Shown one piece after another: positions 10,398 to 23,000 of a DNA stretch of 25,683 bases. The translations under genes were made by a program, and so were the position numbers. The stretch's first letter is position 1, and each line of letters begins with the position of its first letter. The notes under the pieces were generated by a model, which saw nothing but the letters and a program-made list of their open reading frames with translations, was not told the origin of the DNA and ran no database searches. This DNA is from Candolleomyces eurysporus (lineage: Eukaryota; Basidiomycota; Agaricomycetes; Agaricales; Psathyrellaceae): the NCBI GenBank assembly GCA_027579435.1, contig JANBPK010001142.1:1-25683 (forward strand), in the 5' to 3' direction.

Positions 10398-10678
10398 CCT
10401 TTCTTTTTGATGTTTTCGATATCGTTTATTCATGACTTGCACGAGTTTAATGTATGTTCTAACTGTAACCGTAATTTGCTCTCCCAACCCTATCCTACAC
10501 TAATTTATGTAGTACCATACCACCAATCCTTGATTCTCTCCATCCATCTTGTATTCTCAGCATAGGGTCTTTCTCTGGTCGATATCTGGATAGAAAACGG
10601 ACTATCTTTTTCTAGGGAAGCGTAGTCAATACATGTATGATGTACAGGGGTATTATACGAGTATACACACGAGAAAAA
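10398..10678. terminator. Shared 3' region of converging genes
   Basis: This 281-bp gap lies between the stop codons of the Pal1-like gene (+) and the SF3A2 gene (-). It is AT-rich with several TTTAT/TATA-type runs suited to polyadenylation on both strands. No canonical AATAAA stands out on the plus strand. Confidence 0.4.
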
Positions 10679-11549
10679 TCAGTACTGCAAGCGGAACATG
10701 AACTGGAAACTGTACTGCTTGGTGTCAGGATCCCAGTGAGACCAATTCCAGTACCCAGCATCGTCTGACTCGTCCTCGATTTCTCGTGCTGGAATCCTGA
10801 AGGCAATAGTCTCATAAGGCTCGGCGGCAACCTAGCACCAAGGGTTAGAACCGGACAGACGCGCGGCAAAGCGAACGGCTTACAATGAGATACTGGTAGG
10901 CCTTGTTCGGTGGCTCTCGCTTTTGCTCCCAAGCACTCATGAAGCGTCTGCGAGGGATAACGCCTGGCTTGATTTGGGGTAGGTGGACCTGGACCATCAT
11001 GCCTTCTTTTCCTGTATCCACGTCCCTGACTTTTGTGACACGATAACCTGGCCGGCCGATCTTCAAGAAGACTTTTCGCTGGATGCTGCTCTGAGTGGGA
11101 GCGACCATGAGTTGCGTCTCCTTGGCATCTCGAGCAGCACGACGGGCGAGGTTGGTCTGGTGCTTCTTTCCTTGGGTGTGGGCAAGGTAGGAGCCTTCGT
11201 TTGTGTGTAATGTCAAGCATAGACGACATTCTAATGACCCAAGGTGGTTTCGAAGGATATAAGGGTCCTAGGCGGGGGATGTGAGTGGGCCAAGTGGGGA
11301 AAGAGAGAATAGAACTTACTTTTGCAAGGTCAATGGTTTCTAGGGCAAGTTTTCGTAGACGTTCACGCCTGTCTACATTCGACTCTGAGGCACCAGCAAC
11401 ACCACCACCACCGAATTTGGACCCAACACGGTTCTATGAATCATTGTCAGACTGACTGCGAGGGTGCAAGAAAAGTGTATCTAACCTGAAAATCTGAACA
11501 AATATATCAGTAAGTTGAAGCAAAAAGCAAAATTTCTGGACATACCCAT
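10679..11549 (-). CDS. PRP11: Splicing factor 3A subunit 2 (Prp11/Sap62)
   Basis: SF3a subunit of the U2 snRNP, needed for branch-site recognition before the first splicing step; it acts in the nucleus. Exons in gene order on the minus strand: 11549-11546, 11493-11486, 11433-11320, 11267-10884 and 10831-10679, giving 220 residues, a normal fungal length. The start rests on micro-exons: ATGG, then ATTTTCAG, then AACCGT, spelling MDFQNRVGSKFGGGG, the conserved SF3A2 start. A C2H2 zinc finger follows with CRLCLTLHTNEGSYLAH and KKH (Cys56, Cys59, His72, His78). The C-terminal half has the family sequences KIGRPGYRVTK and GYWNWSHWDPDTKQYSFQF. All four introns are exactly 52 nt. The gene lies head to head with RRP5. 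Confidence 0.95.
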
Positions 11550-11782
11550 TGCAAGTCCTTATGAGCGCGACGGTGTTTGCAGAGTTACTGGCAGGAGGAA
11601 CTCGAGCGACAGCCAAGGCTGACTAAGCCAATCAAGGCAGCTATTGCCGTTTTGGGAGTAGCGATCAAAAAAANTACAAAACGCCATCTGCCTTGCTCTG
11701 CTCCCTAACGCTGCCCAACCGCACAGGTTGAGGTTTCGCATGATCTAATCCTCTATATACTTGCATCTCTCCTAACCTTACC
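11550..11782. promoter_or_regulatory. Bidirectional promoter between SF3A2 and RRP5
   Basis: Only 233 bp separate the two divergent start codons, so both promoters must lie here. A TATATA at 11754-11759 sits 24 nt before the RRP5 ATG, and the ATG context (ACCATGG) is strong. An N at 11674 after an A-run marks uncertain length. Shared control of these two RNA-processing genes is an inference. Confidence 0.6.
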
Positions 11783-14700
11783 ATGGTCTGCAAGAAGCGG
11801 GTCCTTGAGGAGCCTTCGAGCTCACGGGAGTCCAAGAAACCGAAGAACTTCGATGCTCCCTCTACCCAACCTACAACTCTCATAACGGCCGACGAGATTG
11901 ATTTTCCAAGAGGAGGAGGTACTGCTTTGACAGCATTGGAAGTGAAGGCTACACGTGCGGAGGGTTTCAAAGAGGCAAATGCTGAACTATTCGATGTGCG
12001 TTTCTCGAGTCTTGGATCGTAAACTCGTTTTCTGACATACCTTCCTTCAGGAGAAAGAAGGCAAGGCAAAGTCAGGAAAGAAGAAGAAGAAGCGGAAGAC
12101 AGAAGAGGTGTCTGGTGCAACAGAAAAGAAAAGCGATAAGATTCGCATTGAGCATCTCAATTACAAGGTCAGAACTATTCCTGTTCCTTTGGCTCCATTC
12201 CTAAATCTATTGCAGAGATTGAACGTCGGAATGAAAATCATGGGCCAAATAGTTGGCATTCTTCCTCTTGCGTTGCTCGTATCCCTGCCGAACCAACTAT
12301 TGGCTCACGTCCCCATCACCGATATCTCTTCTCAATACACCAGTCGTCTGGAGCGCATGGAGGAAGAAATGGACACTTCGGACAACGAAGACGAAGCGGA
12401 GCCAGGAACATCTAGACTGCCAGAATTGGGTCAAATATTCAAAATTGGGCAATATGTTAGGGCCGTTGTTTCTGCAACTCATGCTCCTGGCTCAAGTGAT
12501 CCGTCTGGGCTTTTCAAGTCTCGAGACGAAGTCGCAAAAGCATGCAGACGCGTGGAGTTGTCGCTGCTACCCAAGCAAGTTAATGAAGGCGTTCAGAAGG
12601 GGGATTTGAAAGCTGGATTCGTGCGTTCTAGTCTCTCTCTCCCAATTTCCCTTCTCCTACTCAAGCACTCCAGACTTTGACAGCTGCTGTTCAAAGCATT
12701 GAAGACCATGGCTATATCTTGGATCTAGGCGTCCCTGGAGTAGACGGCTTCATTTCCTTCAAGGATATCAAATCAACCGACTCAGAAGAATGTCCTCGCC
12801 TTTCAATTGGCCAAATAATCGAAACAACTGTGGTTAAGCTGTCGTCCAACCAGAGGTCTTGCACAGTGTCTATAGACCCAACAACCTTCAAATCTTCGTC
12901 AGTCAGTGTTCCAGTCTTTCTATGCAAAACTTCGTTCTCATGACTTCCCAGAATTCCGAAGTTACTTCAGTCAATTCTGTACTACCAGGAGCTCTTGTGC
13001 AAGCTCTGGTGACGGAAGTGAGCTCAGAAGGCGCGGTTCTACAGTTACTTGGCTTTTTCGATGGAACAGTCGATCGTATACATCTACGGCACGAAGGAAA
13101 GGCACTCAAAGTTGGCCAGAAGGTGAAAGGACGAGTTCTGTACCAATATTCTGCAGACCCTCCTCGGTTTGCTGTCGCGATGTCTCGGCATTTAGTCGAT
13201 TTAGATGTTCGGAGAGTCCCAGCAGATGATGGAATGTTGGTGTCGGTGCCGGAGCGCTACCCCCTGGGTACAGTTCTCGACTCGGTGAAGGTTGTCAAGA
13301 TCGAGTCTGAGAGGGGATTGTACTTGGAGGTTGGGCCCGGGTTCGAAGGATTTGTTCACGTACGTTCTCTCGATCTTTTTTCTTCATGTGTCTTATTCCC
13401 TGGCTAGATATCCCACGTTTCCGATGACCATCTCCCCTCACTGGCAAACTCCGGCCCCTGGAAGCTAGACACCTTGCACCGTGGACGAGTTACTGGGTAC
13501 CACGGGTTCGATGGAATGCTGCAAATTTCTCTCAAACCCTCGATATTTGAGCACGAGTTCCTTCAGTTGACAGACTTCAAGGCCGGGCAGCTCGTCAAAG
13601 CCACTATCAAGACCGTCTCAGACTCGTCGCTTTTCGTTTCGCTCCCTGGAAACATCGACGCAGTCGTCTGGCCAAATCATTTCGCGGATATCAGGCTCAA
13701 GCATCCGGCAAAAAGATTCAAACCCGGGGCCAACATTAAGTGCAAAGTAAGGCTATAGCCTACTTGTTTTACTTTCTCGTAGATGCTGAATTCCTCTAGG
13801 TACTCGTGGTTGATCCTGAAAGAAAGCGGATTGCTCTGACAGCCAAGAAAACGCTTCTGGAATCGGACCTACCAGTAGTATCCAAGTTCGAAGACGCTCG
13901 GCCAGGTGTTGTCGCGCATGGCGTGGTCTTCCGGGTCTCCGAAAAGCATGTGATGGTCGAGTTTTTCAACAATCTGAAGGCATTGGTCCCCATTAAGGAA
14001 GCAAGGTTGGTACATTGGAAGCTAGGAAGGGGAATATTTACTCAACGCTCGTTCACTAGTGACACCCCAAACATCAAGCTCGCTGACGCCTTCCCCATTG
14101 GACGTGTGGTTCGTGTTCAGATCATGTCTGCAGATTCTGAACAGAATCGCATCATTGCCAGCGTTCGGCAGGCACTGGTGTCCAAAGAGCCTATTCCAGA
14201 TGTCAGCGCCGTCGAAATTGGCGACAGTGTTGAAGGAGCCATTATCGAGGTGCACGCTGAACATGTGCTAGTCTCGTTGGAACCATCGAGAGTTCGAGCA
14301 TTGGTGTCAATCAAGAATCTTGCCAATCACCGCAAATTATCTCCTGCTCAGGTCCATGCATCCCTTCGAGTTGGAGATCCCTTGGACGAGTTGGTCGTCG
14401 TTACCCGCAATCCGGAGAAGGGGATCGTTATAGCGGCCAAGAAACCCAAAGCACGACCTACATTGCCAGCTAAAGGACAACCAATAAAAATTGATACTGT
14501 TACAGTTGGACAACTAGTTGGCGGCCGCGTTACTCGTCATACTCGGCACGGTACTTTGGTCAAGATAACCTCCCAAATTGGCGGTATCATATACCCTACG
14601 GATACTTCCGACAACTATGACTCCCCTTTCCTTCCTCTCGATTCCATAATCAGAGCGGCTGTTCTGTCTGTTGACAAGGATAGACGACAGCTTACCCTCT

Positions 14701-16806
14701 CCACCAGAGAGTCAAGGCTGCACCCCGACAAGGAGCACGTCATCGTCGACAGAGAAATCGGCAGCATCTCTGATTTAGCTGTGGGAGACACTGTTCGCGG
14801 GTACATCAAGAATATTGCTGAACACGGCCTATTCGTCACGGTCGGGCGTGGGGTGGATGCTCGAGTACAAATCAGGGAGCTCTTCGACGAGGTATTCTCT
14901 TTGCTATTACATTAGGTGTGCGCATATTCACCAGTTCTTCTTAGTTTGTCAAGGAGTGGAAGCCCAAATTCAAGGAAAACCAACTGGTCAAGGGCAGAGT
15001 CTTGAGGTAAGCACGCTAATACTGTGATTTAGATGAATACTGATTCTTGGCATCAGCGCTGATGTCGAGAAGAACAAGGTTGAGCTAACATTCAAGTCTG
15101 GCAATCTCAAGAGGGAAACCGCCAAGTCCGCCGCAGATTTGAAGGAAGGTCAGAAAGTGGCGGGAGCCATCAGAAGAATAGAAGATTATGGTCTCTTCAT
15201 CGATATTGAAGGCACCAAACTTCACGGTCTTTGCCACAAGTCTCAACTTTCCGACAACCCAGAGGCCGACGTCAAAGAGGCCCTCCAAGGATTCCGTGTT
15301 GGAGATCGCGTGAAGGCTAAAGTCATCGGCACCGAGAAAGGTCGGATTTCCCTTAGCCTCAAGCCTTCACTATTCGACGAGGAAGACTTTGAAGAGGGGG
15401 GATCATCTGACGAAGAGCCGATGGAGAAATCATTCGGAGTAGCTAACGATGAAGATGAAGCAATGTCGAGCGACGTTGAAGAGGATGAGTTCCCCAGCGA
15501 TAGTGGTGAAGAAGACGGGAATGAGGACCAGGCAGAAGATGAAGATGACGACGACGACGACGAAATGCAAATCGACATCGACGAGTCAGTACCAACATTC
15601 GTACAATCGTCAACCACAGTTCCGTCAACAACGTCGTCTTCTAAACCTGTTCCCTCGCTCACGCTGTCTGGAGGCTTCCAGTGGTTTGGAGAATCCCAAG
15701 CTTCGGATGATGAAGAGAGTGGCGATGAGCTCTCCGACGACAGCGACCACGAAGCAGAGTCGTCCAAAAAGAAGAAGAAGAAACGAAAAGAGATCGAAAA
15801 GGATCTCACGGCTGACATGCACACCAAGACACCCGAAACGAACTCAGATTTCGAGCGACTTCTTCTGGGTTCACCAAATTCTTCATACCTCTGGATTCAA
15901 TACATGTCTTTCCAACTTCAGATCTCGGAAGTCGACAAAGCGAGGGAGATAGGTCGGCGAGCAGTGAAGACCATCAGCTTCAGAGAAGAGCAAGAGAGGC
16001 TGAACGTATGGATTGCTTTGCTAAACGTGGAGAATTTGTATGGCACGGATGAGAGCATTGAGGGTACTTTCAAGGACGCTGCTCGTGCCAATGACTCGAA
16101 GACCATTCATCTTCGGCTTGCCGCCATCTACGACCAGTCGGGAAAACACGAGGTACTTGATATTTGCTATTCTTTACGTTTCCCACTCGCTAACTCCTTC
16201 TGCAGAGAGCCGAAGAACAGTTTAAGCGGACGGCCAAGAAGTTCGGGAAGAGTTGTAAAGTTTGGACGCTTTTTGGCGAACACTTCTTGAAACTTGGAAA
16301 ATTGGAAGAAGCCAGGAATCTTCTCTCTCGTAGCATGCAGAGCCTGGAGAAGCGAAAACGTATGTCCCATTTCACTTGGCTGGGAGTTTGATGTTCATAG
16401 CCCAGCAGATGTCAAGACAGTATCTCGCTTCGCTCAAATGGAATATAAGCTCGGTGATCCTGAGCGGGGAAGAACACTATTCGAGGGCATCGTCGATTCT
16501 CATCCCAAACGATGGGATCTCTGGGCCGTCTACATCGACATGGAAGCCGGTCAAAAAGATATTCAGACTGTTCGGTGAGTTGGCTTTTCATCGTTGCTGA
16601 AGCAAATGGCTAAGTGGCCTTGATATAGGAATTTAATGACTCGAGTTCTTGCGCTCAAAATGACAAGTTACAAGGCTAAAGCTTTCTTCAAAAAGTGGCT
16701 GGACATCGAGAAACGGATAGGAGACGAGGATGGCATCACTGCCGTCAAAGCAAAAGCCATTGATTGGACTCAACGAGCAGCATCGGGACCCGACGCGGTC
16801 TCATAG
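11783..16806 (+). CDS. RRP5: rRNA biogenesis protein Rrp5 (S1 repeats + HAT repeats)
   Basis: Nucleolar factor needed for pre-rRNA cleavage leading to both 18S and 5.8S rRNA in yeast. I read 12 exons: 11783-11995, 12051-12167, 12216-12620, 12674-12901, 12952-13359, 13408-13746, 13800-14891, 14945-15006, 15057-16152, 16206-16359, 16406-16574 and 16629-16806. They give 1486 residues, close to other fungal Rrp5 proteins. A Lys-rich N-terminus (KKKKKRK) is followed by a long series of S1 RNA-binding domains, for example HGYILDLGVPGVDGFI, HGLFVTVGRGVDARVQI and YGLFIDIEGTKLHGLC. A strongly acidic linker runs from about residue 1060 to 1200 (runs of Asp codons at 15540-15562). HAT repeats begin near residue 1218 (FERLLLGSPNSSYLWIQYM; YKLGDPERGRTLFEGI) and bind the processome. 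The intron 10 acceptor (16404-16405) was chosen by phase over a nearby AG. Confidence 0.95.
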
Positions 16807-17005
16807 GACTAGATTTTTTCATATGTATCCTTGCTCCAGACCGCTAGACATAGCAAAGTTTAAGCACTACTACTGGCAATTCAATGAACGTAAGGCGCTT
16901 AAGCAACGCATTGCGTAAATTCTCACGTGGTAATTTACGGAGGCGAGCGCGTGTTGTGGGAGTCCGGGAGTACCTTTTTTCTCCCTGTATTGCTTCCATC
17001 TAAGC
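16807..17005. promoter_or_regulatory. RRP5 3' end and remodeler promoter, with a CACGTG site
   Basis: This 199-bp spacer separates two same-strand genes. A palindromic CACGTG (E-box, the type bound by fungal bHLH factors) lies at 16924-16929, 77 nt before the next ATG. One 6-bp palindrome can occur by chance, so function is only possible. A pyrimidine-rich leader precedes the start. Confidence 0.35.
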
Positions 17006-20000
17006 ATGGATGAGACGATACCACTATCACCTCCGTTAGACAGCCCTTTATCTTCTCCTCCGTCGTCTCGAGCCGCAACATCTCCTAGAACCTCCTCACC
17101 TTTGCACACAGCAAACCTTGCCAGCAGCTCGGGGGCACAAAGAACCTCTCATCGGCGGACATTCTTCGTCCAAGTACCCTACGTGTCGGACGCAACGAAG
17201 GGCGATTATAGACCAATATCTGAGACTTTGCTTAATCCTGAGATGGAGCTAGACGTGGACGAAGTTATTGGAGAATACAAGGAGGGTCACAACCTGTATT
17301 ACTTTGCGCGTTATCGGGAGGGAATTGCTCACAAGGTGCGCGAATCAGAACACGGTCTTTCTCGTCTCAGAAACGCGTCTTAACGCGGCAATTCCACCAG
17401 TTCCCGGGCAATGTGTTTGCCAAGAAGTACCCAAACCTCATCGACGCGTTCAGTTCGTCCCATTTTCACCCGTCACGATTCGCGCTTTGACTATCTCCCG
17501 CAGAAAAGGCAAAGAAAAGCCCAGGTTTCAAGCACGCTAATTTCGATCCCTCTGCCTCCTATGTCCATCCTCTATCTCGCGTCAAGATGACGCTTAGTTT
17601 CTCGCGGAACCGTGACAAAGCCAAAGTCAGCACATCCGCGACTGCTCATAGCTTGCCTTCCAACATCGAATATGTTCCCGACTCTGATGAGGAACAGGGC
17701 GAGGCGTCAGAAGAGGAGAGCGATGGTTATACCGAAAGCACAGGACCGAGACGCGTTACGCGACAACCTAAGCTCCCCTTTTCTCCTCGCAAGGCGCGCT
17801 CCCAGCGACTTATTGCTCTCGACGACTCTGAATCCGAGAGAGGATCCTCTCGTCCAGAAAGAAGAGTCACAAGAGCAAGAGCGGTCAAACTCAAGCTTGC
17901 CTCTGACAACTCAGACTTTGAAGACGACGACGGCAGCGACTATGCTGTAAGCCGGAGACCGGAGAAGTCAAAGAAGCCCAGCCGTCCCAAATTCACGCCC
18001 CCNATCTTATGGCAATTTTCGTCCCGTGGCTGCATTGGATTACGACGACTATCCAAGCGACGCAGAGAACGAGGCGCTCCGAGAGCACCGGGCGATATGC
18101 GAGAAGTGCCACCTCGTTCCCGCTCACCAACTTTTACAGACCATGAAAAAATCGAAAGGAAAGAAGCGAAAACGTGGATCTGACGATGAATTCGACTACT
18201 CAGACGATGAAGATCGGTATAATGCCCTTGGTGGCTGGGTTCGATGGTAAGTGCTCGAACTTGCTCACTTTGCGCAATCGATTGATTTCATCTCTGCATT
18301 CAGTCTTAAGTGTCCTGTCGCTGCACACTGGAGCTGCATAGCTGGGACCCAACGCGACGAAATCTTGAAAGCGGCGCGTGAAAAGGATCGACGCGATTGT
18401 GAAGCCTCAGGTAACGACCCAGAGCAACTTGCAAGACGGAGGACCCTTGCGGTGGAAGAAACAACGGAGTTCGTGTGTGGTAAGTATTTGCGAGCTTTGA
18501 TTTTTTGGAGGACCGCAAAGCTAAAATCTTTTCAGGGTCATGCAGCAAGGGCGGGATCTGTGTCGGATGTATGGAAATGATTCCACCACCGGGAGAACAC
18601 CTCGTTGATGCAAATGGCGACGTCGAAATGGCGGACGTGTCTAATGATGCTCAACCAGAACTAGGGATGGCCCGCCAGTTGAACTTCCGCTGCCTTACTT
18701 GTAAACGAGTTGCCCACTACAATCACCTTCCCATCCCAAAGTCTCTTCCGCCCAATTCGAAACTCAGCAAGATTGCTATCTACTATCAGCATAGCAAGAG
18801 TTGGTTATGTTCGGATTGCGCCTCTTACCAGTATCCTCTGGACAAGATCATCGCCTGGAGGCCGTATCCCCCTGATGCCAAGGAGCCTCCTAGAGCACCC
18901 AACAGTGTGCCAAATTATAAAGAGCAACTGCCTCGGGAATACCTCGTTAAATGGATGGATCGTAGCTATCGCCGAACATCATGGGTGCCCCATATGTGGC
19001 TGGTATCCACAAACCCTGCAAAGCTGAAGAACTTCCTCTCTGGCGGAACCAAAGTCGAGCTGCTCAAAGAAATACCGGACGATGATGCTTCGAGTGGTGG
19101 AATTGGCACTCCTTTCGAAATTGGCGCTGACACAAGAGCATCTTCTTCGAACCCAGCTGCAGTCACCGCGTTCGGTCCATTGGACGCCCTTCCCGACGCT
19201 GAACGGCGAATCATACCCGCTTGGAAAACTGTAGACCGCGTCTTGGATTGTCTCATTTGGTCGAAAAGTGATAAAAAGAAGGGCAGGGGGAAACAGAAGA
19301 GGATGGTTGTTTCCGACGACGAAGACGTCGACATGGAAGATGAAATGCCAGAGCAGCTGAAGGCAACCTATGAGCAAGGCGAGGAACCCGATAGTGACCA
19401 TACCCTGGGGATCGCCGACTGGGAACGCAAGATGAGAGCTTCACTGGGCGAGGAGGATATCGATAAAGTGGTTTGGATCTTTGTAAAATGGGGAGATCTA
19501 GGATATGACGAAGGTAAATCTTCCCCTGGTCCTCCTTACAATTGCGGTCAGTAATGAATGTTTTTAGCGTCATGGGACTCGCCTCCTCGTCGCGGAGAAC
19601 CTGGATACGATGCCTTTACGACTGCTTTCAGGCGATTCATCAATTCCAGAGACGTTCTTGTTCCTGAATTGTCCAGGAAAGACGCCGTTGCTTTTGACAA
19701 GCGACCGAAAGACGAATTCCGCCGAAAGCATGCGCTCAAAGACCCTGCCGGCCTGGAACTCGATCAAGATAAAAGTCTCAAACTTATGCCATTCCAGGTA
19801 CACTGCAGTTATTTTCCATAAGCATGGCCACACTGATTTATTTCGCTAGGTCGATGGGTTCAATTGGCTGTGCAACAACTGGTGGAATCATCAACCTTGT
19901 ATTTTGGCCGACGATATGGGTCTTGTATGTGCAGCCAAATTTTAAGCGTCTTATTTTGCTCATCACGCAGGGCAGGGTAAAACTGTGCAGATGTCTACTT

Positions 20001-23000
20001 TCCTCGGAACTATCGCTACGAAATTTAACGCCTTTCCTGCGTTGGTTGTAGTCCCCAACTCCACCATCACCAACTGGGTACGGGAATTCGAACGGTGGGC
20101 GCCTTCATTGCGAGTTGTGCCTTTCTATGGCGACAAGAAAGCTCGCGATGTCATCAAGCAATTTGAGCTGTACCATGAGAAGGTGCCGAAGAACTACACC
20201 AATGCGAAGTTCCATGTTTTGGTCACGACTTACGAAGCGGTGATCAATCCCAAGGATTTCGGGGTCATATTCAAGAAGCAGCCGCGCTGGGAGGTATGCC
20301 CGTTGTTGCTTCTCTCTTTGGGGTGCCGATTAATCATATGGTTCCAGGTTATGGTGATCGATGAAGGGCAAAGGCGTAAGTCCAATGTCGTACAATCAAG
20401 TATAGTTGCCAAGTGCTCACTGGAACCGCAGTCAAAAGTGATAGCAGCCTCCTTTTCAAGAAGCTCAATGAGTTGAACAGCGTTCACCGTGTCATCATGA
20501 CTGGGGTTAGTTTTTTCTTGTTTATACAAGCATGCAATCTGACTTCAATCAGACTCCGTTGAACAATAACATTCGAGAATTGTTCAATCTCATGAATTTC
20601 TTGGATCCGAATGAGTGGAGTGACTTGGAGGCTTTGGAGAAGGAACACGAAGAGCTCAACGAGGAACTGATCAAATCGCTTCACACTCGACTGCGCCCCT
20701 ACTTTCTGCGTCGCCTTAAGAGCGAAGTGTTGCAATTACCGCCCAAGGTAAGGGAGTATTTTCGTATGATCGATCATTCATAGTCTTGACACCCGCCAGA
20801 ACGAGGTCATCGTCCCTGTCAGCATGGCGCCTCTCCAACGACAGGTTTACCGATCTATCCTCAGTGGGGCTTTCCTTCCTTTCACCTCTTTCAATCGCAG
20901 CGCTGACCATTTGTGATACTAGGCCATAATATTGATCTTCTCAAAGGCTTGACGCAACCCAGCAGGGGTGGTCCTTCAAAGGGCAGGCTCAACAATATTT
21001 TGATGCATCTACGGAAGTGCGTAAATGCGCCTGTGGCTTCATGGAATTACTAACAGGCTGTAGATGTTTGCAGCATCCTTATCTTTATTCTGATAATATT
21101 GAGCCTATGGGACTCTCTGCGTCAGAAACGCACGACAAGTTGATATATGCCAGTGCTAAATTCCGTCTGTTGAAGTCATTATTACCCAAGCTGAAAGCGC
21201 GCGGGCATCGAGTCCTGCTTTTCAGTCAGGTGGGTTTCGCTTTACTGCTATAAAGCTTTGACGTGACTGACCAAAAGCCCCTTGGTAGTTCGTTCTGGCC
21301 TTAGACATAATCGAGGACTTTTTGCGTGGGGAAGGTTTCAAGTTCCTGCGTTTGGTAGGTACACATCAATGATCCGCTGAAATATGCATCGCTGAACTTC
21401 CTTTCAGGATGGAAATACGAAAGGGACGGAGCGTCAGAAGTGTATGGACGAATACAACAAGCCGGACTCGGAATACTTCATCTTCCTTCTGACGACTAGA
21501 GCTGGAGTGAGTAATCCACCTCGTGCTTGTTTTGATGCTTTGCTGAAATATATTCAAGGGCGTTGGCATTAACCTTTTTGTGAGTGCGACCAGATATACA
21601 CTGCTTGCCGGTATTGAGTTTTTGTTAGAGTGCCGACACTGTCATTATTTTCGACCCCGATTTCAACCCCCATCAGGTGAGTGACTCGATCTTGGGGGAA
21701 GCATGCTCAGTTTTAACGTCTGTTACAGGATCTCCAGGTATGTTGACGCAATGCTGTCTCGGAGTTACTTTATTAAGAAAGCATAGGCCATCGCTCGTGC
21801 TTATCGATATGGGCAGAAGAAAACTTGCTTGGTCTTCAAACTCATGGTCAAAGACTCTGCAGAAGGTTGTCAACAACGCTCTAATTCGTATGAATCATTC
21901 CTGCTAACTTTTTTNGTAGAACGCATAATGCAGATTGGCAAGAAAAAGCTGGTTCTAGACCATCTCATTGTGCAGAAGATGGACGACGACGAAGATAGTC
22001 CTGGAGAAAACATGGAATCCATTCTCACATATGGCGCTCAAGCGTTGTTTGATTCTGAACAAGTGGCGAAGGAGCTTGTCTGTAAGCTGCGGTCTCCTGC
22101 ATTTTGTCTGAAGCCATGGCTCACTCATCATTGCAGACTCAGACAGCGATATTGACCAGTTGATCGAGAAGACGGAGAAGGAGGGTGACGAGTCTGATGC
22201 ACCAAAAGAGAGTGGCCTCGCCTTCTCGTTTGCAAAGGTCTGGTCAGCGGACAAGGATCAACTGGAAGATGTTGCAGACGAGGATCAAGTTGACTCGTGG
22301 GCTCAAACGCTTCAAAAGATCAACGAGGTGAGGGATAAGGAGAGACAAGAAGAGATTGCAGTATCTGGAAGAGGCGCACGTAGGAAAGCTGCAGATGTTG
22401 CCAAGGTGAGTGGTTCCACTTTGTGCAAAGTGGCCTTTTTGGCTTATAACCGGCTTAGACGAAGATGGTGTCTGGACCCAATGAAGAGTCATCTCCCGCG
22501 AAGCGCAAAGCTGCTAAGGAGACGGTGTCTGACGCCTCAGAATATGGCTCTCCAGAAGGATCCGATAACGAAATGTCCGTCAGTGGTTCCGAGGGCGAGC
22601 CTGAAGATGGAGACTTCATGATGTCTATCGACAAGAGAAAGGGCAAAGGGAAGAAGCGGGCCAATTTCATTGACGCCGCTGATTCGATTGACGACACCAA
22701 CGGGATAAACAACGCCAATAGGACGAACGACGCCAACAGGATGAACGATGCCAATGGGATAAACGATACCAGTATGGATTCTGAAGAAGATATAATTGCT
22801 TGTGGCTTGTGTGGGAGCAGGCATGGGGTCCAGCAGTGTCCCATGACGGACAGCTCTCAGAACCTGGCGGAGTATCGCGAGATGTTGATGCTGCATGGGG
22901 ACGATGAGCCGTGGGAGGAGAGGGTACGTAGGAACTTCATTACCTTCGAGAAGAACTAACATTTACCGGTAGATCGCTGCTATCTACGCCATCGACGAGA

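Noticed and set aside
15243..15827. Minus-strand Ser-rich open frame of 194 codons
   Set aside because: It is the complement of the Asp/Glu-rich linker of RRP5. Acidic codons read as Ser/Phe on the other strand.
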